From Paragordius varius (Eukaryota > Nematomorpha), in assembly GCA_964247055.1 (NCBI GenBank), contig OZ176054.1, positions 682,001 to 746,000 of the forward strand: a stretch of DNA of 64,000 bases, written 5' to 3'. Shown piece after piece: positions 54,500 to 64,000 of the stretch. Made by a program: the position numbers and the translations under genes. Below the pieces are notes generated by a model. The model saw nothing but the letters and a program-made list of their open reading frames with translations, did not search any database and had not been told where the DNA came from. Within the stretch, counting starts at the first letter, position 1; each line of letters starts with the position of its first letter.

Positions 54500-54640
54500 G
54501 AATATATTTATTATGAAAATTGATACTTGTTACATATTAATTGCATATATCAAATTTAAATTGTGTATAACCATATTAAAGCATAAAAATATTTATTATG
54601 AAAATTGATAAATGTTACATATTAATTGCATCAATATATC
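54500..54640. repeat. Short tandem pair (about 85-bp spacing) in the transposon
   Basis: ATTTATTATGAAAATTGATA at 54506 and again at 54591, with matching GTTACATATTAATTGCAT after each. The matching part is about 50 bp; the rest of the unit differs. Confidence 0.75.
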
Positions 54641-54643
54641 ATA

Positions 54644-54649
54644 TTTATT
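54644..54649 (-). terminator. Possible polyadenylation signal of the transposase gene
   Basis: AATAAA on the minus strand, about 81 nt after the stop codon. In sequence this rich in A and T it may be chance. Confidence 0.3.
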
Positions 54650-54729
54650 ACATGTTAAATAAAATAAATGCATTAATTTATAAATTTGTATCAGATATTA
54701 TAACATTATATATTATACAAGTATGAAAA

Positions 54730-55037
54730 TTATTTTAAAAAGAAACATTTTTTGTAATTTTTCAGTTTATGATCTATATCAGGAACGCGATAAAGTGTCC
54801 AAATATAATCTGCCAACATCGCCGTATCACATTTCCCGTGATATCTATCTTCCATAGCTAAAATCTCCTGATGAAAGCGCTCCCCCTGTTCATCACTAAA
54901 TGCCCCTAAGTTATCTGGAAAATACTCCAGATGAGCATGAAGGAAGTGAATTTTGAGAGACATGCGCACTCCAAACTCCTGAAAGCATTTCATCATTTCG
55001 GCCACACCATCCTTGTAACACGGGAATTTGACATTTC
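54730..55037 (-). other. Transposase exon 4 (C-terminal part with proposed catalytic Glu)
   Basis: Completes Gly441, continues NVKFPCYKDGVAEMMKCF and holds MSLKIHFLHAHLEYFPDN and SDEQGERFHQ, ending DHKLKNYKKCFFLK. The match to the relatives runs to near the C-terminus, so the end looks natural. Confidence 0.82.
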
Positions 55038-56641
55038 CTTAAAAAGTGATGTTCAATATATTATTATTTTTTTAAAGAATTAGATATAACAAAAATTACC
55101 TAAGAAATTTCGGCAAACCCATATTACAGATTTCCAAGTTCTTAATTCTATATCACCCAAAAGTGACATAAACTTATCATCATCAAATAATTTCCTTATC
55201 TGAGGGCCGACAAAAATACCCTCTTTAATCTTAGAGTCCGATATCTTGGGAAATATCTGACTAAGATATTGAAATCCACGAGTGTCTAACTTCGCCATTG
55301 CTTTGACCAGATTTTTTACTAATCCAAGCTTTATATGTAACGGCGGAAGTAATATATTTTTTGTATCTAACAGAGGAATTCGGCCTATGCTAAAATTACC
55401 TGGAGCATAATCATTACGCATAGGAAAGATTTTTTGATAATGATTTGTTGTATCCCTGCTATCCCAGCAACAGAGAAAACAACAAAATTTAACAAAACCA
55501 AAATTAAGACCTGCTAGAATTGCGGTTACTTTTAAATCCGCACAAATTTGCCACTGAAACTTCGGATATTGTAACAACGTCAAAAATTTAGATAAATTTT
55601 CGTAGTTTTCCTTTTTGCAACTAGCATATGCAACAGGAATACTCGGTAAGTTGTTGTTATTATCCAAAAGGACGGCTTTAAAACTTGTTTTGGATGAATC
55701 CAAAAACAAACGCCATTCTTTGGGTTCCATTGGATATTGCAGGAAATTGAACATTCCCTCAATGTCCTGACAAAAAGTTATACCATCTTCTTCATTAAAA
55801 TATTTCGTGAGATGGTCACTGCGCCCTCTATAGGATGTGCGCACACCAAAATCCAATGCATCATATTCCGCAAGTCGAGAACCTTTAAATATAAAATACT
55901 ATACCAAGGACATCAGCGTTTCGTTTGGATAAATTTAAATCTTTAACCAAATTATCCAATGCATTTTGATTCATTTTACGTTTTACTATAGTTAGACGGG
56001 AAGTGGTGGATAAAGTTTCAACGTCGTCAGAAATTATATCTGTGTTTTCTTCCTGCCCGCTAAAAATGGGGGGTGTAGTGGACGAAGTATTGGCATATAA
56101 AATTTGTTTTTTAGCAGATTTGTTGAATGTGGAAATGTTAGAACAGCAAAAATAGCAATCCGTTATATGGTCTTTCGGTTCATGCCAGACCATAGGTTCT
56201 TCAATTTTCAAAATTTTTTTATCAGGCCATGCCAATAAACCATTGTAGCATGTTTGACATAATGAATGCGGGCTCCATGGCTTGTCTTGGTCCATTAAAG
56301 GTAGATTGAATTTCGCCTCGTAAGCAGCTTTAGCCCTTTCACTTATTTTTCGTCTTCGTGAGTTTCTGAATATGTATTGTCCACAGACGTGGCAAAACGA
56401 ATTAGGGTCCCTCAAACATTTGCGCCGCTAAAAATAAATGCATATAATAACTTCACCTGTAAAAACGCGACAGAAATACTGTTTCAAGTTATGTTATGGA
56501 TTGAAAAATGTAATTAAATTTTATTTAAACGTGCCACAATTAAAAAAGGGTAAATTTAAATTAAAAAAATTGATTATATTGAATTTATTTAACTATAAAA
56601 TGTTCTAATATAATATAAAAAATCACCTCATTGGAATTCAT
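54730..56641 (-). CDS. Transposase-like protein, DDE type with N-terminal zinc-binding region (split gene)
   Basis: Probable transposase of the surrounding element. Exons as read: 56641-56627 (tentative start ATGAATTCCAATGAG), 56427-55905, 55882-55100 and 55037-54730, giving one frame of 542 residues ending in TAA. Visible: C17-x2-C20, H59-x2-C62-x2-C65 and C96-x2-C99 (KDHITDCYFC), a likely DNA-binding zinc region; then a core with D241 (FLDSSK), D295 (ADLKV), the cysteine cluster CCFLCC at 313-318 before WDSRD, LLPPLHIKLGL near 358-368 and SDEQGERFHQ near 488-497 (E490 or E493). I recognise the CYxC...EPKDHxTDCYFC and DEQGERFHQ signatures from a protein family widespread in arthropod genomes and usually left uncharacterised. 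Assigning D/D/E as catalytic is inference from the resemblance to zinc-containing DDE transposases. The C-terminus (HKLKNYKK) is basic, as in relatives. The 22-nt gap between exons 2 and 3 may break the gene if it is not removed. Confidence 0.75.
55038..55099 (-). other. 62-nt intron in the transposase gene
   Basis: Donor G|GTAATT at 55099 and acceptor TTTTTAAG| ending at 55038. Removing it joins FLG to NVKFPC in frame, restoring the family pattern across the junction. The segment has an in-frame stop (TAA at 55082-55080) if read through. The size is typical for short insect introns. Confidence 0.8.
55100..55882 (-). other. Transposase exon 3 (DDE-like core)
   Basis: Completes Gly180 and continues SRLAEYDALDFGVRTSYRG, through the two proposed catalytic aspartates and the CCFLCC cluster, to WVCRNFLG. 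It is 783 nt (261 codons) and contains no stop. Confidence 0.82.
55883..55904 (-). other. 22-nt GT...AG gap in the transposase gene
   Basis: The sequence GTATAG...TTTAAAG lies between VLG and SRLAEY. Taking it out restores the reading frame and the expected VLGSRL pattern; leaving it in brings a stop (TAA) before the junction. Its edges look like a splice site pair, but 22 nt is well below usual animal intron size. It may be the remnant of an intron that lost its middle, which would make this copy unable to produce a whole protein. Confidence 0.7.
55905..56427 (-). other. Transposase exon 2 (zinc-binding region)
   Basis: Open from CGG at 56427, just after an in-frame TAG that doubles as a splice acceptor (TATTTTTAG). 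Starts RRKCLRDPNSFCHVCG and ends NLSKRNADVLG. No ATG lies at the front of this exon, so the start codon must be in another exon. The last codon (Gly180) is split, its first base at 55905. Confidence 0.8.
56428..56626 (-). other. Tentative first intron (199 nt) of the transposase gene
   Basis: Proposed from donor GAG|GTGATT at 56626 and acceptor TATTTTTAG| at 56428. It joins a 5-codon first exon (MNSNE) to RRKCLRDP in frame. Other start exons are possible; an alternative donor CAG|GTGAAG lies nearer, at about 56456-56455, but has no ATG close upstream. Confidence 0.4.
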
Positions 56642-57094
56642 GGATATAAAATTTATGAAAGTTATTTCCGGGAAAAAAACAAATGAATGCCTTTTTTGCT
56701 TTTCTGTTAGTTCAACATTTCAGTTTATATATATTTGTATGTTTATATTTTTTGTTTGTTGAAAAAAACTTTCGTATATTAAAAAACAAAATTTCATGAT
56801 TCATATAATCACGTACAATACATAATAAATAAATTTGCATGTTTAAAATTAATTATTTATAAATAATATATATCAAATTAATATTATATATTTATTATTT
56901 TATTAATTATTTTATAAATATACTTGATTTATTCCTAAAATTAATATTTACATTTTTTAATTAATATTAATATATATTTATTATTTTATTAATTAAACTA
57001 TAAATATACTAATTTATTCCTAAAATTAATATTTACATTTTTTAATTAATATTAACATTAAATTTTTCCATTTTGTTATGTATTAAAAATGGTA
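56642..57094. other. A+T-rich interior of the transposon, upstream of the gene
   Basis: No open reading frame seen. Contains the tandem pair at about 56885-57056. It lies between the tentative start codon and the right inverted repeat and would be the 5' flank of the gene. Confidence 0.75.
56885..57056. repeat. Tandem pair of an about 86-bp A+T-rich unit
   Basis: TATTTATTATTTTATTAATT and the later TTTATTCCTAAAATTAATAT and CATTTTTTAATTAATATTAA each occur twice, 85-86 bp apart. Two copies only. Confidence 0.85.
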
Positions 57095-57452
57095 TGGTGC
57101 CTGCACGTCTCTTAATTTTTCATTGTTTTGAAACGCTATTTTTTTGGAGCTAAGTTTCGTTTTTTCCAAATAAATCAAAAAGTAGTAGAGACTTTTTAAA
57201 ATTTTAAAATGTTACATGAATTTTAAAATATAATTTGTAATATCCTCCAAAAAATAAATAATAAGCTATAAAATTCTAAAAATTATAGGGTTACAAAAAC
57301 AGGCATTTTTGATGGTTTTTGGATTTTTGAAACCTTTTAGCGGCTCGTGAAAATGTGCTAGGAAAATATTAAATATATCATTATTTTCAGAAAAAAATTC
57401 TCTATAAGATGTAGTAATTTTCACTCTGGTCTAAAAATCGTGTTGCACAGTG
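57095..57452 (-). repeat. Right terminal inverted repeat of the transposon
   Basis: Reverse complement of the left end. It closes with GTTGCACAGTG at 57442-57452, followed directly by satellite sequence. It lies upstream of the minus-strand gene and so may carry its promoter; no clear core promoter stands out. Confidence 0.92.
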
Positions 57453-57455
57453 TTT
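57453..57455. repeat. Target-site duplication TTT, right copy
   Basis: First three of the five T that resume the split satellite monomer (TTTTTAAAGTATCG). See the left copy for the reasoning. Confidence 0.7.
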
Positions 57456-58030
57456 TTAAAGTATCGTTGTAAAAATCGGATATGAAAGAGTTTGTCAAAC
57501 TATCTCTATATTTTGATGTAGTCTTACTAAGAGAATGTATAAAAAATAATTTTGTTCACCGGTGACCAATATCCGAATTTTAAGGACAAAGTTTAACTTG
57601 AGTATTGATGCGACTGGTTTAATACCATAATTTTTAAAGTATCGTTGTAAAAATCGGATATGAAAGAGTTTGTCAAACTATCTCTATATTTTCATGTAGT
57701 CTTACTAAGAGAATGTATAAAAAATAATAATTTTTCACCGGTGACCAATATCCGATTTTTAAGGACAAAGTTTAACTTGAGTATTTGCGACTTATAGATA
57801 CGACTAGTTTTATACATTAATTTATAAAGTATCGTTGTAAAAATCGGATATGAAAGAGTTTGTCAAACTATCTCTATATTTTGATGTAGTCTTACTAAGA
57901 GAATGTATAAAAAATTATTTTGTTCACCGGTGACCAATATCCGATTTTTAAGGACAAAGTTTAACTTGAGTATTGATGCGACTAGTTTAATACATTAATT
58001 TTTAAAGTATCGCTGTAAAAATAGGATATG

Positions 58031-60210
58031 AAATAGTTTGTCAAACTATCTCTATATTTTAATGTAGTCTTACTAAGAGAATGTATAAAAAATTATTTTG
58101 TTCACCGGTGACCAATATCCGATTTTTAAGGACAAAGTTTAACTTGAGTATTGATGCGACTAGTTTTATACATTAATTTTTAAAGTATCGTTGTAAAAAT
58201 CGGATATGAAAGAGTTTGTCAAACTATCTCTGTATTTTGATGTAGTCTTACTAAGAGAATGTATAAAAAATAATTTTGTTCACCGGTGACCAATATCCGA
58301 TTTTTAAGGACAAAGTTAAACTTGAGTATTGATGCGACTGGTTTAATACCATAATTTTTAAAGTATCGTTGTAAAAATTGGATATGAAAGAGTTTGTCAA
58401 ACTATCTCTATATTTTGAAGTAGTCTTACTAAGAGAATGTATAAAAAATTATTTTGTTCACCGGTGACCAATATCCGATTTTTAAGGACAAAGTTTAACT
58501 TGAGTATTTGCGACTTATAGATACGACTAGTTTTATACATTAATTTATAAAGTATCGTTGTAAAAATCGGATATGAAAGAGTTTGTCAAACTATCTCTAT
58601 ATTTTGATGTACTCTTGCTAAGAGAATGTATAAAAAACTATTTTGTTCACCGGTGACCAATATCCGATTTTTAAGGACAAAGTTTAACTTGAGTATTGAT
58701 GCGACTAGTTTAATACATTAATTTTTAAAGTATCGCTGTAAAAATAGGATATGAAATAGTTTGTCAAACTATCTCTATATTTTGATGTAGTCTTACTAAG
58801 AGAATGTATAAAAAATTATTTTGTTCACCGGTGACCAATATCCGATTTTTAAGGACAAAGTTTAACTTGAGTATTGATGCGACTAGTTTTATACATTTAT
58901 TTTTAAAGTATCGTTGTAAAAATCGGATATGAAAGAGTTTGTCAAACTATCTCTATATTTTGATGTAGTCTTACTAAGAGAATGTATAAAAAATTATTTT
59001 GTTCACCGGTGACCAATATCCGATTTTTAAGGACAAAGTTTAACTTGAGTATTTGCGACTTATAGATACGACTAGTTTTATACATTAATTTATAAAGTAT
59101 CGTTGTAAAAATCGGATATGAAATAGTTTGTCAAACTATCTCTATATTTTAATGTAGTCTTACTAAGAGAATGTATAAAAAATTATTTTGTTCACCGGTG
59201 ACCAATATCCGATTTTTAAGGACAAAGTTTAACTTGAGTATTGATGCGACTAGTTTTATACATTAATTTTTAAAGTATCGTTGTAAAAATCGGATATGAA
59301 AGAGTTTGTCAAACTATCTCTGTATTTTGATGTAGTCTTACTAAGAGAATGTATAAAAAATAATTTTGTTCACCGGTGACCAATATCCGATTTTTAAGGA
59401 CAAAGTTAAACTTGAGTATTGATGCGACTGGTTTAATACCATAATTTTTAAAGTATCGTTGTAAAAATTGGATATGAAAGAGTTTGTCAAACTATCTCTA
59501 TATTTTGAAGTAGTCTTACTAAGAGAATGTATAAAAAATTATTTTGTTCACCGGTGACCAATATCCGATTTTTAAGGACAAAGTTTAACTTGAGTATTTG
59601 CGACTTATAGATACGACTAGTTTTATACATTAATTTATAAAGTATCGTTGTAAAAATCGGATATGAAAGAGTTTGTCAAACTATCTCTATATTTTGATGT
59701 ACTCTTGCTAAGAGAATGTATAAAAAACTATTTTGTTCACCGGTGACCAATATCCGATTTTTAAGGACAAAGTTTAACTTGAGTATTGATGCGACTAGTT
59801 TAATACATTAATTTTTAAAGTATCGCTGTAAAAATAGGATATGAAATAGTTTGTCAAACTATCTCTATATTTTGATGTAGTCTTACTAAGAGAATGTATA
59901 AAAAATTATTTTGTTCACCGGTGACCAATATCCGATTTTTAAGGACAAAGTTTAACTTGAGTATTGATGCGACTAGTTTTATACATTTATTTTTAAAGTA
60001 TCGTTGTAAAAATCGGATATGAAAGAGTTTGTCAAACTATCTCTATATTTTGATGTAGTCTTACTAAGAGAATGTATAAAAAATTATTTTGTTCACCGGT
60101 GACCAATATCCGATTTTTAAGGACAAAGTTTAACTTGAGTATTTGCGACTTATAGATACGACTAGTTTTATACATTAATTTATAAAGTATCGTTGTAAAA
60201 ATCGGATATG
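58031..60210 (+). repeat. 1090-bp six-monomer higher-order repeat (two copies)
   Basis: Copies at 58031-59120 and 59121-60210, virtually identical by eye. Shared rare markers: TATTTTAATGTAG, CTCTGTATTTTGATG, AAAGTTAAACTTGAG, AAAATTGGATATG, TTTTGAAGTAGTC and GATGTACTCTTGCTAAG (58606 and 59696). The junction at 59121 lies inside ATCGGATATGAAA[T/G]AG, showing where unequal exchange joined two different monomers. Confidence 0.93.
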
Positions 60211-63020
60211 AAAGAGTTTGTCAAACTATCTCTATATTTTGATGTAGTCTTGCTAAGAGAATGTATAAAAAACAATTTTGTTCACCGGTGACCAATATCC
60301 GATTTTTAAGGACAAAGTTTAATTTGAGTATTGATGCGACTAGTTTAATACCATAATTTTTAACGTATCGTTGTAAAAATCGGATATGAAAGAGTTTGTC
60401 AAACTATCTCTATATTTTGATGTAGTCTTACTAAGAGAATGTATAAAAAATTATTTTGTTCACCGGTGACCAATATCCGATTTTTAAGGACAAAGTTTAA
60501 CTTGAGTATTGATGCGACTAGTTTAATACATTAATTTTTAAAGTATCGCTGTAAAAATAGGATATGAAATAGTTTGTCAAACTATCTCTATATTTTGATG
60601 TAGTCTTACTAAGAGAATGTATAAAAAATTATTTTGTTCACCGGTGACCAATATCCGAATTTTAAGGACAAAGTTTAACTTGAGTATTGATGCGACTGGT
60701 TTAATACCATAATTTTTAAAGTATCGTTGTAAAAATCGGATATGAAAGAGTTTGTCAAACTATCTCTATATTTTGAAGTAGTCTTACTAAGAGAATGTAT
60801 AAAAAATAATAATTTTTCACCGGTGACCAATATCCGATTTTTAAGGACAAAGTTTAACTTGAGTATTTGCGACTTATAGATACGACTAGTTTTATACATT
60901 AATTTATAAAGTATCGTTGTAAAAATCGGATATGAAAGAGTTTGTCAAACTATCTCTATATTTTGATGTAGTCTTACTAAGAGAATGTATAAAAAATTAT
61001 TTTGTTCACCGGTGACCAATATCCGATTTTTAAGGACAAAGTTTAACTTGAGTATTGATGCGACTAGTTTAATACATTAATTTTTAAAGTATCGCTGTAA
61101 AAATAGGATATGAAATAGTTTGTCAAACTATCTCTATATTTTGATGTAGTCTTACTAAGAGAATGTATAAAAAATTATTTTGTTCACCGGTGACCAATAT
61201 CCGATTTTTAAGGACAAAGTTTAACTTGAGTATTGATGCGACTAGTTTTATACATTAATTTTTAAAGTATCGTTGTAAAAATCGGATATGAAAGAGTTTG
61301 TCAAACTATCTCTATATTTTGATGTAGTCTTACTAAGAGAATGTATAAAAAATAATTTTGTTCACCGGTGACCAATATCCGATTTTTAAGGACAAAGTTT
61401 AACTTGAGTATTGATGCGACTAGTTTAATACATTAATTTTTAAAGTATCGCTGTAAAAATAGGATATGAAATAGTTTGTCAAACTATCTCTATATTTTGA
61501 TGTAGTCTTACTAAGAGAATGTATAAAAAATTATTTTGTTCACCGGTGACCAATATCCGATTTTTAAGGACAAAGTTTAACTTGAGTATTGATGCGACTA
61601 GTTTTATACATTTATTTTTAAAGTATCGTTGTAAAAATCGGATATGAAAGAGTTTGTCAAACTATCTCTATATTTTGATGTAGTCTTACTAAGAGAATGT
61701 ATAAAAAATTATTTTGTTCACCGGTGACCAATATCCGATTTTTAAGGACAAAGTTTAACTTGAGTATTTGCGACTTATAGATACGACTAGTTTTATACAT
61801 TAATTTATAAAGTATCGTTGTAAAAATCGGATATGAAAGAGTTTGTCAAACTATCTCTATATTTTGATGTAGTCTTGCTAAGAGAATGTATAAAAAACAA
61901 TTTTGTTCACCGGTGACCAATATCCGATTTTTAAGGACAAAGTTTAATTTGAGTATTGATGCGACTAGTTTAATACCATAATTTTTAACGTATCGTTGTA
62001 AAAATCGGATATGAAAGAGTTTGTCAAACTATCTCTATATTTTGATGTAGTCTTACTAAGAGAATGTATAAAAAATTATTTTGTTCACCGGTGACCAATA
62101 TCCGATTTTTAAGGACAAAGTTTAACTTGAGTATTGATGCGACTAGTTTAATACATTAATTTTTAAAGTATCGCTGTAAAAATAGGATATGAAATAGTTT
62201 GTCAAACTATCTCTATATTTTGATGTAGTCTTACTAAGAGAATGTATAAAAAATTATTTTGTTCACCGGTGACCAATATCCGAATTTTAAGGACAAAGTT
62301 TAACTTGAGTATTGATGCGACTGGTTTAATACCATAATTTTTAAAGTATCGTTGTAAAAATCGGATATGAAAGAGTTTGTCAAACTATCTCTATATTTTG
62401 AAGTAGTCTTACTAAGAGAATGTATAAAAAATAATAATTTTTCACCGGTGACCAATATCCGATTTTTAAGGACAAAGTTTAACTTGAGTATTTGCGACTT
62501 ATAGATACGACTAGTTTTATACATTAATTTATAAAGTATCGTTGTAAAAATCGGATATGAAAGAGTTTGTCAAACTATCTCTATATTTTGATGTAGTCTT
62601 ACTAAGAGAATGTATAAAAAATTATTTTGTTCACCGGTGACCAATATCCGATTTTTAAGGACAAAGTTTAACTTGAGTATTGATGCGACTAGTTTAATAC
62701 ATTAATTTTTAAAGTATCGCTGTAAAAATAGGATATGAAATAGTTTGTCAAACTATCTCTATATTTTGATGTAGTCTTACTAAGAGAATGTATAAAAAAT
62801 TATTTTGTTCACCGGTGACCAATATCCGATTTTTAAGGACAAAGTTTAACTTGAGTATTGATGCGACTAGTTTTATACATTAATTTTTAAAGTATCGTTG
62901 TAAAAATCGGATATGAAAGAGTTTGTCAAACTATCTCTATATTTTGATGTAGTCTTACTAAGAGAATGTATAAAAAATAATTTTGTTCACCGGTGACCAA
63001 TATCCGATTTTTAAGGACAA
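59740..63020 (+). repeat. 1625-bp nine-monomer higher-order repeat (two copies)
   Basis: Copy 1 about 59740-61364 and copy 2 about 61365-63020, overlapping the end of the 1090-bp repeat. Shared markers: TATACATTTATTTTTAAAG (59979 and 61604), TTTAATTTGAG (60318 and 61943) and AAAAAATAATAATTTTTCACC (60802 and 62427). I saw no difference between the copies over most of their length. Confidence 0.93.
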
Positions 63021-64000
63021 AGTTAAACTTGAGTATTGATGCGACTGGTTTAATACCATAATTTTTAAAGTATCGTTGTAAAAATTGGATATGAAAGAGT
63101 TTGTCAAACTTTCTCTATATTTTGAAGTAGTCTTACTAAGAGAATGTATAAAAAATTATTTTGTTCACCGGTGACCAATATCCGATTTTTAAGGACAAAG
63201 TTTAACTTGAGTATTTGCGACTTATAGATACGACTAGTTTTATACATTAATTTATAAAGTATCGTTGTAAAAATCGGATATGAAAGAGTTTGTCAAACTA
63301 TCTCTATATTTTGATGTAGTCTTGCTAAGAGAATGTATAAAAAACTATTTTGTTCACCGGTGACCAATATCCGATTTTTAAGGACAATGTTTAACTTGAG
63401 GATTGATGCGACTAGTTTAATACATTAATTTTTAAAGTATCGTTGTAAAAATCGGATATGAAAGAGTTTGTCAAACTATCTCTATATTTTGATGTAGTCT
63501 TACTAAGAGAATGTATAAAAAATTATTTTGTTCACCGGTGACCAATATCCGATTTTTAAGGACAAAGTTTAACTTGAGTATTGATGCGACTAGTTTAATA
63601 CATTAATTTATAAAGTATCGTTGTAAAAATCGGATATGAAAGAGTTTGTCAAACTATCTCTATATTTTGATGTAGTCTTGCTAAGAGAATGTATAAAAAA
63701 CTTTTTTCTTCACCGGTGACCAATATCCGATTTTTAAGGACAAAGTTTAACTTGAGTATTGATGCGACTAGTTTAATACATTAATTTTTAAAGTATCGTT
63801 GTAAAAATCGGATATGAAACAGTTTGTCAAACTATCTCTATATTTTGATGTAGTCTTACTAAGAGAATGTATAAAAAATTATTTTGTTCACCGGTGACCA
63901 ATATCCGATTTTTAAGGACAAAGTTTAACTTGAGTATTGATGCGACTAGTTTAATACATTAATTTTTAACGTATCGTTGTAAAAATCGGATATGAAAGAG

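Larger units (their letters stand above)
54168..54729. other. A+T-rich interior of the transposon, downstream of the gene
   Basis: No open reading frame of note. It contains an 85-bp spaced pair of ATTTATTATGAAAATTGATA (54506 and 54591), each followed by GTTACATATTAATTGCAT, so a short tandem duplication lies at about 54500-54640. Confidence 0.8.
53798..57452 (-). mobile_element. DNA transposon with long inverted ends and a DDE-type transposase gene
   Basis: A 3655-bp element within one satellite monomer. It begins CACTGTGCAACA and ends with the reverse complement of the same 12 bases. Terminal inverted repeats are about 360 bp and nearly identical apart from an 11-12 bp length difference near the tip. 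The satellite consensus ATTAATTTTTAAAG is split so that TTT stands on both sides, giving a 3-bp target duplication. The only gene reads on the minus strand. CAC termini, a 3-bp duplication and a zinc-knuckle-bearing DDE-like protein fit the CMC (CACTA-Mirage-Chapaev) group best; this is inference. The near-identity of the two ends suggests a fairly young insertion, and it postdates the array because the same monomer resumes beyond it. It is the only insertion in the window. Confidence 0.9.
57453..64000 (+). repeat. Satellite DNA array, right block
   Basis: Continuation of the same satellite in the same orientation after the transposon, about 36 monomers up to the window end. It begins in the middle of a monomer, at TTTTTAAAGTATCG, exactly where the left block stopped, so the transposon split one monomer. 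This block is rich in the 189-bp form (GAGTATTTGCGACTTATAG) and in a variant reading CGCTGTAAAAATAGGATATG and ATGAAATAGTTTG. It is arranged in 1090-bp and 1625-bp higher-order units. The array runs off the end of the window. Confidence 0.98.

Noticed and set aside
55580-55946. Two further open frames (55580-55762 minus, 55737-55946 plus) over the transposase gene
   Set aside because: They overlap the transposase exons in other frames and have no family signature, so they are shadows.
53798-57452. LTR or retroviral element
   Set aside because: The end repeats are inverted, not direct, and the only protein is DDE-transposase-like with no reverse transcriptase, protease or capsid signature.
53791-57462. 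TTAA-target (piggyBac or Kolobok type) or 8-bp (hAT type) target duplication
   Set aside because: TTAA occurs near both flanks, but the undisturbed monomer already contains both, and the bases between do not form inverted ends. The 8 bases on each side differ (ATTAATTT versus TTTTTAAA). Only TTT is explained as a duplication.
60675-60899. 74-codon minus-strand open frame, repeated identically at 62300-62524
   Set aside because: Both are satellite sequence; identity comes from the 1625-bp repeat, not from selection on a protein. The frame depends on a local GAATTTTAAGG variant.
1-64000. tRNA, rRNA or other structured RNA genes
   Set aside because: No tRNA A/B box pair in a cloverleaf setting and no rRNA-like conserved stretch was recognised in the satellite or the transposon.

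Overview
The window is almost entirely one satellite DNA array. A head-to-tail tandem repeat with a monomer of about 178 bp (roughly 72% A+T) runs from base 1 to 53797 and again from 57453 to 64000, always in the same orientation. By length this is about 300 monomers on the left and about 36 on the right. Only one thing interrupts it: a 3655-bp DNA transposon at 53798-57452, inserted inside a single monomer. The transposon gene is interrupted by introns, and the window has no bacterial-type gene layout, so the source is a eukaryote. I recognise the transposase-like protein as a family common in arthropod genomes, so an insect or other arthropod is my best guess; species cannot be told. An array of this size and uniformity fits (peri)centromeric or other constitutive heterochromatin, but nothing in the window proves that.

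Satellite organisation. The monomer varies mainly in one short hotspot (monomer positions about 20-50). Five recurrent forms differ there: two 178-bp forms, a 175-bp form with a 3-base deletion near position 58, a 191-bp form, and a 189-bp form. Blocks of several different monomers are repeated as higher-order units (HORs): 900 bp (1-2880), 1081 bp (2881-5010), 1270 bp (9242-11755), 902 bp (14662-16465), 356 bp (about 22435-23150), 1803 bp (36961-40566), 547 bp (44691-45784), 1090 bp (58031-60210) and 1625 bp (59740-63020). A larger duplication links 27.0-30.2 kb to 31.9-35.25 kb. Most monomers carry a 14-bp inverted repeat, a 10-bp palindrome centred on ACCGGT, a 13-bp dyad and a TATA-like motif.

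Transposon. The element starts and ends with CACTGTGCAACA in inverted orientation, has long (about 360 bp) nearly identical terminal inverted repeats and is flanked by TTT on both sides, consistent with a 3-bp target duplication. It carries one minus-strand gene (54730-56641). Reading across one 62-nt intron, one 22-nt GT...AG gap and a tentative 199-nt first intron gives a single frame of 542 codons. The protein has an N-terminal Cys/His zinc-binding region and a DDE-transposase-like core. The 22-nt gap is the main puzzle: it behaves like an intron at its edges but is shorter than animal introns normally are.

No rRNA, tRNA, CRISPR array, bacterial operon, retroviral element or host gene was found.
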